Source: Glandiceps talaboti (taxonomy: Eukaryota > Hemichordata > Enteropneusta > Spengelidae). Taken from it: a stretch of DNA of 64,000 nucleotides. Below, in pieces: positions 12,657-23,900 of this stretch. Made by a program: the position numbers and the translations under genes. The stretch covers positions 25,424,725 to 25,488,724 of the forward strand of contig NC_135555.1 in assembly GCF_964340395.1 (NCBI RefSeq), in the 5' to 3' direction. The notes beneath the pieces were generated by a model. The model ran no database searches and was not told where the DNA came from. It saw nothing but the letters and a program-made list of their open reading frames with translations. Each line of letters begins with the position of its first letter. Positions within the stretch are counted from its first letter, which is position 1.

Positions 12657-15600
12657 CAGGCACTATTTTTAATGTTGTTGTAGTAAGCATTGTTTGTTTT
12701 GTTTTGAAATTCTTGCATTAAATGACACAACTTAGTATCCTTCTATTTGTAGGTCTTGTTATTGCAATCACAAAAGGTTTTGCACCAAAGTCCTCCTTAA
12801 AGCAGTGTTGGAATGATGGTAAAATGGATATACCTAAAGCTCCTTCGTTAGGTCTTATGCTGGAGAATGTAAGTACAAATCACCCTTCCTCATTTCATGA
12901 ATTCAAGGTTAATTGATTTCTCTTGTTATCTAGTACAAAATATTAGACTACAAGATACACTGTGTTACTCCATCCTCATCGGCCTGAAAGGAGTTGGTCG
13001 ATGTGTTGTAGAGAGCAATGACAGCATACTATAGTAGTACCTTATAGACCATAGTCAATGAACTAAATCTGTAAGAGAAAGCTACAGTTGTTACTAAATG
13101 TTACAACACCAGTACTTCTTACATACATTTTGTTTGGGTTTTATAACATATGCATGGTGAGAGAAGATATTGGCTTAGTTAAAAATAGTTATTTGGAATT
13201 GATTCAGACAGTGCCACCAGCTCTGTATGGATAGTGCCCTCATTAGGCCAGGTGAAGTAGCTATCCCACCCAAGAAAATTAGCATTTGAGAGGTTAAACT
13301 GTATAGCCCAGAATCCAGTCACCAGGGGATTTTGCTGTCACTTTTCCCCAACCATGTATGACATGCACCATTGACCTGTTGCTTTAATGAAGCTATTGCC
13401 AAAAAACAGAGGCAAATTTTTAATGACTTCATTTCATTGGATTTTAAATTTGTCCCACTGTGAAATATGACATCCATAGTGCTACCATGATACCACAACT
13501 AACTTGGAAGGTTGAACAATATAACATAAACAGAATAAATTGTTAGTGTGGGAAATCATGATCTAATTTTAGGCTTTGATAAATGGTTACAAGCAAAATG
13601 CCAGGTGTGGTAGGAGAAAGGTGAGAGAACAACACCCCCCCCCCCACCCCCCACGACTGGATTCTAAGCTAGGAACTCTAGTAAGATGAAAATGTTTTGT
13701 TCTATATGAGATGTATTTCATGTGAATACAAGAGTTATCTATTTTGTTAATTTAAAATGAACCAAGACTTCATAGCAATTATGATGTTTTCCTTCAAGTT
13801 TATTGATTGACAGATATTGCTTTCCTCAGGTTCATTTTGATCCATATAACAAGAGATACGGCAATGATGGTATACACGAGGCACTTAGCTGGGATGATCA
13901 TGAGGTAAATTTTATGTTTTACTTGTCCATAAGTGATCACTCACACTGTACTACAAGTAATGTAAAGAGAAAACTGACAACACACTCTAACCCCCCCCCC
14001 CCCCCATAATATAAGATATGACCTTTCATCAGAAAATAATTAGATTTGACCTTAACATGTTATATACTGGCTAAGTCTTTGTTGATGTGACCTGCTTGTT
14101 TTGCTGACACAGAGATATGTAAGACATCATACTATGACGTAATATATTACCGATACCGAGATACAGGAAACACACGGAACCAGGACATATCAACCAAGGA
14201 AAAGACCTTCATATACAAATACAAACTGGAGATCAAACAAGGACAAAAACAATAGAAATGATATTGTCAAGGAGTTATTTACAAACATAATACAATTCTT
14301 GAATGGATAGACTTACATGTGGTGGACACGGACAACTTATTGTAACCTTATTTAAACAGACAGTCACATGTGTGTAACAGCCAACAGCAGGTGCAACACA
14401 AGTGTAAGATTATTTAGCAGCTGTATCCTTTTTGTTAATCATGGACTCTACTGAAAGAGCTGCCTTGAAATTTACTTTATGGAACATTCATGGAAATCTA
14501 AGTAAAAAGAAAACAAACAAGAATTTTATAGAGCTTGTTGAAGCCTATGACTTTATAGGGATAGTTGAATCAAAAACAAACAAAGATTCTGATTTGGAAA
14601 TTCCTAGCTATAACCATGTTCACTCTTATAGATCAAAAAAACATAAAAAAGCATGGACAGATTCAGGAGGCGTAGTATTATACTACCGGTCTGAGTATAA
14701 ATGTGGTATAAAACAAATTCCAAGCAGCAGTGAAGACTTTATATGGGTACGGTTAGATAAAAACTTTTTTCATTTAGAGAACGATGTTTACCTATGCACT
14801 CTAAACCTAAGTCCACAATACTCTAGTGTTTTTAATTGGAAGGACTCAAATCTATTTTATCTACTAGAAAAAGATATAGTAAAATATTCTAATTTTGGAT
14901 CTGTAATACTAAATGGTGATCTAAATGCACGTACTAAAGATGAACAAGAAGTCAACACATGTGAGAGTCTTGACTGCTACTATGTGTCAGAAGAAAACAT
15001 AAACCTCAGTAAGAGAAATGCTCAGGATACATTTAACAAAAATCAGTATGGTGAACTGTTATTGGACCTGTGTACTGCATCAGACCTTATAATCCTGAAT
15101 GGCAGATGCATAGGAGATAAAAGGGGTAAATTCACATGTCACCAGCCCAATGGAAGTAGTACTGTTGACTACACAGTAGTCAGTCAACATCTGTATTCTA
15201 AAATTAACTATTTTCTGGTACATGATTAAATACAATTCTGTCTGATCACTGTCAAATATCATTCAGCCTTCAGACAAACAGGACGATGGCATCTGAGGCA
15301 ACACAAACACACCCGATTGAAAAGAATCATTTCACTAAGCATAGCAGTAAAACAAATAGTGTTTATATATGGAATGAAGATTCCAATATTAATTTTTATG
15401 AAACTTTACAAAGTAAACACATTGCATTGCTAATAGCCAAACTTTGCTTGGAGAAATTTGATATCGAAAAAGGATCAGTAGACGATGCCTGTACCAAGCT
15501 TACTCATATATAGTCTATCAGCTAGCCCTCGGATGTTCTTCCGATACAATACGACACACCGCTGAACAACGCTATCGAGGATGGAACATCTGAGGTCTAG

Positions 15601-17451
15601 CGAATGTCATCAGGATATAAATAACTGCCAATCAGAGAACCGTACTATTAGCGACAAGCACAAACAGAGGACAATAGCTAAATTTTCATGCATATTCATC
15701 TTAAGGAGGGGCTTGTATAAATAACCTCCAATGCGTTAACTGAAATGTGTGAATGACAACGTCTACACACTCATCAAACTCACAATTACCATAAACCGAT
15801 AAGCCATAGTAATGACGTAAATGTGTTTGTCAACACTTACATGCAGAGATTCCCGAGGTCATAGGTTATTGAATATATTAAAGTATACATATATGCATAG
15901 ATGGCCCAACCCACCACTCAATGTAATCTCAATGGAATGTCCGGTCTGAAAATGACATTCGCTAGACTGTTCGGGCAGGCCCTCACATGCGAACTTCGTT
16001 CGCTTATAGTTATAGCATCGAAAGAAAGCCCGAACGTCTAGCAGCAAGACTAACTCATATATATCTTGAGGCAGCTGACAGATGCCTTAAAAAGAAAATA
16101 AATAAACCAAGTAAACCGAAAAAAGACAAGAACAAAGAACCAAAAATTTGGTACACAAAAGAACTTAGCAATATTAAAAAAACTATTAGATCACAATCAT
16201 TAAAACTAAGCAGAGATCCATTCAACAAACAACATAGACAAGAATGTTATAAACTAAAAAAAGAATACACAAGGCTTGTTAAAAAGAAAAAGAAAGAATT
16301 TCAAAGCTCAATACTGACTAAACTGGAAAGTTTAGGAAGATCCAACCCTAATCAGTATTGGGAGCTAATAAAGCAATTAAAAAACGAGAAAAAACATGGC
16401 AACCTTGAATACATTAATGATAACAAACTGTATGAACACTTCAAAGACTTGAATAACACCAGTGACAACATGAACATAAACATGCAGGAAGAACATAGCT
16501 ACATAACTTCTGCAAATCCATCATATCTTAACAAATATATTTCACAATTGGAAATCCATAATGCAATTAATCTTCTAAAAATAAAACAAGCCCCTGGAAT
16601 TGACAAAATTAGAAATGAAATGATCAAAGCAAGCAGACATATATTAATTAGACCCATACAAATTCTGTTTAACCTAATTTTGGACAGTGGACACATCCCC
16701 CAAAACTGGAACACAGGCATAATAATACCAATTTTTAAGAAAGGAGACAAATCAGATGCTAATAACTCCAGGGGTATAACATTACTTAACAGCCTAAATG
16801 AACTATTTACATCAATACTTAAACATAGACTATTAGGACACCTAAAGGAGAAAAAAATTATCATTAAGGAACAGATTGGTTTTATTCCAAAATTCAGCAC
16901 AGCAGACCATATATTTGTATTAAAACAGCTACTCACAAAATATTTAAACCACAGTAAACATATATTTGCTTGCTTCATAGATTTCAAAAAGGCCTTTGAC
17001 TGCATATGGCATCAAGGCCTGATATGCAAACTCCGAAAAAGTGGCATTTCTGGTAAATTTCTGAATGTGGTAAATTCAATTTATTCCAATTCTTTAAGTT
17101 GTATCAAAACAAATAATGGATTGTCAAAAGCTTTTCCAGTCAAAAGAGGCATTAGGCAAGGAGATGGACTAAGCCTTCTACTGTTCAACATATACATAAA
17201 TGACATTAAGAAGCAACTGGAAGAAACTAAAATTGATCCCCCAAGACTCTTGAATAATGATATACCCTGTCTGCTATATGCTGATGACCTACTATTGTTA
17301 TCAGAATCCAGTTCAGGTCTACAAAATGCTTTAAATGCTGTAGCAACGTACTGCAAAAAAAATGGCAACTGGATATTAACATAGCGAAATCAAAAACAAT
17401 TTTTAGCACAACTGAACTGAAAGGTTCAGTAGTGCTATAGGCATGGCAAAG

Positions 17452-17513
<62 letters not shown>

Positions 17514-20321
17514 TAAACAACTTAAAGTCAAAAACTGCTGGACCGATTGCTTTGATATTTGGTGGTCATGTTACTTCTGGTGTCTAGTTGGGAAATTGTT
17601 CAAATGAAAGTGATTGCATCAGGGATGTGGGTTTTGGGTCAAAAAATGTGATTTTTGGTCAAAAAACTTAAACTCAGAAACTACTGGGCAGATTGGTGCG
17701 AAATGTGGTGGGAACATTCTTAAGGGGGTGTAAAGTAAGATTTGTTCATGACGGGATGATTCCATCAGTGATATGCAAATTACGGCTGAAAATGTGTCTT
17801 TTTGGTTAAAAATCTATAATTCCAAAACCACTGAGCAGATTGGGCTGAAATTTAATGGAAATGCATTTAGGGATGTATGGACGAAGATATGTTAAGCATA
17901 CCATGATTCCATGAGTGATATGGAATTAAGGTGTAAAAATGTGAATTTTGGTCAAAACTTATATCTCAAAAAATACTAAGTGAATGAGTTTGAAACTTGG
18001 TGAGATGTTTCTAGAAGTGTTATTCTTTGTCATTGCTTTTCCTCAAAAATCTTCAACTCTGAAATTACCCAGTAGATTGAGCTTAACTTTGTTGAGAATG
18101 TGTAGATTTGTCCTCATTAATAGCTGACACAGTGAGAACATTACATTGTTAATTAACTATAATGTTTACTTTACTATTTCCTCTGGTGGTAAAGCCTGTA
18201 ACATGGCCAGTTTGGTTTATGACTGGATTATGTAATATATTGTAAGACAGCTGTTTCATCACCTACCCATATAAACTGAATGTAGCTGGCTTTTACAATA
18301 TTACAATAAGAAAACCAAGAAAGATAAACCTGTTACATTGGTATGACTTGGTTCCAAATTGATTTTAAAAAATAAAGAAGTGCAAAACCTTGTAGACACA
18401 TCCCTTTAAAGTTTGATTAGGATGTTGCTATACTTGTCTTGTACACTTCCAACATAGGATGGCTGGATTATGATGATGGAAATTAGGTATGAAAATTTTG
18501 TTTTGGTTACAACTTTAAATCTTCAAAAAATTATATATCTATCATTGCCCTGAACATGAAGTTGTGCGGCAATGCAATATTTGCGCTATTTTTTTTAATA
18601 AAACAGGAAAAACCATGCAGAAACAAAAATTCTACCTGAACAATCTTGAACTTGCAAGAGTCTCATCATACACATATCTAGGCATAAAACTAAACACTAC
18701 AGGAAAACTCAACAAGGCCCAGCAAGATCTCACCAACAGGGCATTGAAAGCATGTTTTAAATTAAAACAATATCTGTTCTCAGAAGGCCAGATACCAGTT
18801 AAATCATATCTGCAAATGTTTGATGCCACCATCAGACCAATACTACTGTACTGCAGTGAGGTCTGGGCTGGTGATGTTATCAACTCCACAACAAATTTAA
18901 CAAATATTACAAACCCCAGTGAAAAAATGCATTACACGATTCTGTAAATTTCTACTCCAGGTTAGCCCCAAATCACACAATTTAGCATGTTTACTAGAAC
19001 TAGGACGTAGCCCGCTAATTTTATTTGGTTTAATACAAGCAGTAAAGTATTGGACAAAAATTAAACAGAAACCAACAGATTCTCTTGTAAATGAAGCATT
19101 CAAACTGGGTATAGAAATGGAGCGGGTGGGGACACAAAACTGGGTAACAGGTATCAAGCAGATCTTAAAATTAATAAATATGGAGGAGGAATGGACAGAA
19201 ATAGCTACAGAAGGTGATTCTAAATTAATTAATATAGTCAAAGAGAAACTAAAAGAACTGTATGACAGACAATCCATAGACATATTATATAATGATAACA
19301 AAGGACAAAACCATAAAAATAAACTCTGTACGTATAGACAAATGAAAAAAGATACTACTTGTGAGAAATATTTAAGCATTATAAAAAATCCTCTCCATAG
19401 ATCTGCTCTGACAAAACTAAGGATAAGTTCACACAAACTAAAAATAGAAACAGGTAGACACAATAAACAAGACATAGCCAGTAGAACATGCCCCATGTGC
19501 CAAACCAATGAAATTGAAGATGAGCAACAATTTATCTTAAACTGTAAAATGTTCACGGATGAAAGAAAATCAATATTAGCACACTTTAAAATATGGCCCC
19601 CAGATTTGTCAGACACAAAAATTCCTTAATATAATGAACAGTAAAAATGAGAATATAATTAAAGAAGTGGCTAAATACACATACACATGCTTCAAACTTA
19701 GAGAGCGGTACACTGTCAGCTGCCTCGGAAAAATAAATACATAAATATTTTAAACATGAGTCGTTTTTGACACCTGCTAAGGTGTATTTTCTTTGTTTTT
19801 CTCTGTATTGTTATTGTCAGGTTATTTTCCTTCTTTATTGTGAATAGGTCTGATGTCCAGATTTGGATAAAGATACAATAAAGAATACTTAATTTATTAT
19901 TATTATTATTATAATTTGAACTTGACAAAACCAACTTGGTTCTTCTTCCTTCAATTTAAATACAGGACACCATTCAGAAGTTCAAGGAAGGACATATTTA
20001 TCCAACAATCATTGAAACTGAAGAGAGTGAGAAATCGTATCCTTTCTTCATCTTATTCTAGTAACATATAGAATTATAGAAATATCCATACAATATCACT
20101 TTCAGATGTCGATATGATTTCAGAATTATCTATGTATGGTATGGTATATGATGATCTCTATGATGTACATCAAGTGATAACTGATAAGTTAAAACTAATA
20201 CAGTACATTTAAATATCTGTATAGTGTACGTGAAATGACAACTACATGATTTTTAGCACAACTGATCTGATAAGGTTCAGTAGTGTTATAGGCATGGTGC
20301 TCTGTCTGTCTGTCTGTGTGT

Positions 20322-20371
<50 letters not shown>

Positions 20372-20869
20372 ATGACTTAAACTCAAAAACTGCCAGACTG
20401 ATTGCCTTGGTATTTGGACATTACTTGTGATGTCCATTTGGGAAATTGTTCAAAGGAAAATGATCGCATCATGGGTGTGTGACTTGGGTAAAAAAAATGT
20501 CATTTTTAGTCAAAAAAATTAAACTCGAAAACCACTCGGCAGATCTGTCTGAAATTTGGTGAAGATGTTGATAGGGGTGTATACACAAAAGATTGTTCAT
20601 GACATGGTGATCCCAATGGAAAGATGCAAATGAGGAATAAAAATGTGATGTTTTGGTAAAAAATACTAAAGTTCTATTTAGCTGAAATTTGGCAGGGATG
20701 ATTCTGGGGATGTACAGAGACTTCTAGAGTCTTGATCATCGTGTAAGAGTTGAATTTTGGAAATTTATTTTGTAAATCCTTTGCAGGCTTCAGTGAAGCA
20801 TTTTTAGCACAACTGAACTGATAAGGTTCATATAGGCATGGCAAAGTGTCTGTCTGTCTGTCTGTGTGG

Positions 20870-20908
<39 letters not shown>

Positions 20909-23900
20909 CAACTTAAAGTCAAAAACTGCCGGACCGATTGCCATGATATTTGGTGGGTATATTACCTTGGGTGTCTAGTTGAGAAATTGTTAGAGAATTG
21001 TGATATTGTATACAGTATGTATAATGTAGATGGTAGAGATGTTGTATACAGTATTTATAATATAGATGGTAGAGTGATAGAGATTTATATAACATATTAG
21101 TCAAGTTGTAAACAAAGCAAACAGGATGTGTGGACTTATCAACTGCGGCTTCAGTCATCTAGATCAAGAAACATTTATTACACTCTATAAAGCATTGGTA
21201 AGAGCTCACCTTGATTATGGAGACAGCATATGGGTGCTATAGTATTGACATAAAAGTTGTATCAAACACTTTTGCAAGTGTGTCTCTGTCAAGGTGAAAG
21301 TTAACACTATCATCCAGTCGTGGAACTCGAACTCTCGAAGCACATATCCAGAGCAACCATAGAAAATCGAAAGCCCAGAAAGATAACATTAAACCATGAT
21401 GTAGAGTCATGGAAGTATACTTCCATGGTAGAGTATTGTTGCATGTAAATGTTTTCTTGTGACATTTTGGTAGTGCAAGCTGTTATATTATGTTGTGCGT
21501 AAGAATGTCATGTGTACATTTAGTGTACAGCTGAAATATGTACAATATGGAAATTAAAGTTCAACGCACATAATTCTGAAGTAACTATGGAATGTGAGGT
21601 AGAATTATAGATGAAGTTGATGCCAATTTTGATAGCTATGGGTCATTGAGGGAGCATGATAAAAAATGTAACCATGACCTCTGAGATACCTCCTAAGCAC
21701 CGTGACCTCTGAGATACCTCCTAAGCACCGTGACCTCTGAGATACCTCCTAAGCACCAAGACCTCTGAGATACCTCCTAAGCACCGTGACCTCTGAGATA
21801 CCTCCTAAGCACCGTGACCTCTGAGATACCTCCTAAGCACTGTGACCTCTGAGATACCTCCTAAGCACCGTGACCTCTGAGATACCTCCTAAGCACCGTG
21901 ACCTCTGAGATACCTCCTAAGCACCGTGACCTCTGAGATACCTCCTAAGCACCAAGACCTCTGAGATACCTCCTAAGCACCGTGACCTCTGAGATACCTC
22001 CTAAGCACCGTGACCTCTGAGATACCTCCTAAGCACTGTGACCTCTGAGATACCTCCTAAGCACCGTGACCTCTGAGATACCTCCTAAGCACCGTGACCT
22101 CTGAGATACCTCCTAAGCACTGTGACCTCTGAGATACCTCCTAAGCACCGTGACCTCTGAGATACCTCCTAAGCACCGTGACCTCTGAGATACCTCCTAA
22201 GCACTGTGACCTCTGAGATACCTCCTAAGCACTGTGACCTCTGAGATACCTCCTAAGCACCGTGACCTCTGAGATACCTCCTAAACATTGAATGAATTTT
22301 GACACATTCTCAAGTTTGTCACTCATTGAGGAACAGCGCGATTCAAAATTTGGAGTCGCCAGATTGGCTAAAGTAATGTAAGTCTGAGTCACCAGTCAAT
22401 AAATCAATTCACCATTTGACCATCTGGTGATCGGCTGCAGCACGAACACTGACTTTCTAATTTGACCTCATAGAGCTCAAGGTCAAGTGACTCAAAAATA
22501 CTCAAAGTGTTCATGTATACCATTGACATGCACAGACCAATTTCAATCAAATCTGGTATAACTGTCAGTGTTCATGTATACCATTGACATGCACGGACCC
22601 ATTTCAATCAAATCTGGTATAACTGTCAGTGTTCATGTATACCATTGACATGCACGGACCCATTTCAATCAAATCTGGTATAACTGTCAGTGTTCATGTA
22701 TACCATTGACATGCACAGACCAATTTCAATCAAATCTGGTATAACTGTCAGTGTTCATGTTTACCATTGACATGCACAGACCAATTTCAATCAAATCTGG
22801 TATAACTCAAAGTGTTCATGTATACCATTGACATGCACAGACCAATTTCAATCAAATCTGGTATAACTGTCAGTGTTAATGTATACCATTGACATGCACA
22901 GACCAATTTCAATCAAATCTGGTATAACTGTCAGTGTTCATGTATACCATTGACATGCACAGACCAATTTCAATCAAATCTGGTATAACTGTCAGTGTTC
23001 ATGTATACCATTGACATGCACAGACCAATTTCAATCAAATCTGGTATAACTGTCAGTGTTCATGTATACCATTGACATGCACAGACCAATTTCAATCAAA
23101 TCTGGTATAACTGTCAGTGTTCATGTTTACCATTGACATGCACAGACCAATTTCAATCAAATCTGGTATAACTCAAAGTGTTCATGTATACCATTGACAT
23201 GCACGGACCAATTTCAATCAAATCTGGTATAACTGTCAGTGTTCATGTTTACCATTGACATGCACAGACCAATTTCAATCAAATCTGGTATAACTGTCAG
23301 TGTTCATGTATACCATTGACATGCACAGACCAATTTCAATCAAATCTGGTATAACTGTCAGTGTTAATGTATACCATTGACATGCACAGACCAATTTCAA
23401 TCAAATCTGGTATAACTGTCAGTGTTCATGTATACCATTGACATGCACAGACCAATTTCAATCAAATCTGGTATAACTGTCAGTGTTAATGTATACCATT
23501 GACATGCACAGACCAATTTCAATCAAATCTGGTATAACTGTCAGATAATGTAGTCCAATTACATACACCGCTTTATTTGATGACCTAAAGACTGAATAAT
23601 AGCTGTATTTGTCGCAAAAACTCATAATGTGAATAAGTGAGTTAAAAAGTTTGGTGTCTTCGACAAAGACTTGTTTAAATTTTCCTTGACTATCATCAAT
23701 CAGCATGATGCAGTGGTTGACAACATTGCCACTACATACTTATGATACTCGGAATGATCACCGGAGTCCAGATGGAAGTATACAAGGAAAGCCAGCCTTG
23801 GAAGTAGGTTGTATTATATTTAATATTGCAAGTTTGTCTCTGCAGTAAATATGATAAATTATGCAATGAGAATAGAATGAAAGAAAGATAGTAACAAATG

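Larger units (their letters stand above)
14057..19913 (+). mobile_element. Non-LTR retrotransposon (LINE 1 of window), nested insertions
   Basis: Sense-oriented LINE in the PUS1 intron. It contains a 5' leader (to 14,431), an endonuclease, a reverse transcriptase, a C-terminal Cys/His motif and a 3' end with a (TTA)n run (19,893-19,912). Two later elements split it: a foldback element at 15,511-16,052 and a family B element at 17,405-18,587. A possible eroded target duplication flanks it (atttgaccttaac at 14,044 and atttgaacttgac at 19,914; 11 of 13 identical). Apart from the insertions the frame is broken by single-base shifts near 15,225, in an A-run near 17,353 and in an A-run near 18,923. 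It is inactive. The clade is uncertain; RT motifs resemble L1/Tx1- or I-like elements more than CR1. Confidence 0.9.

Noticed and set aside
12539-12730. ORFs with long His-Thr runs (also 17,227, 20,195, 20,674, 60,824)
   Set aside because: They are reverse translations of (GT)n microsatellites with no other support.
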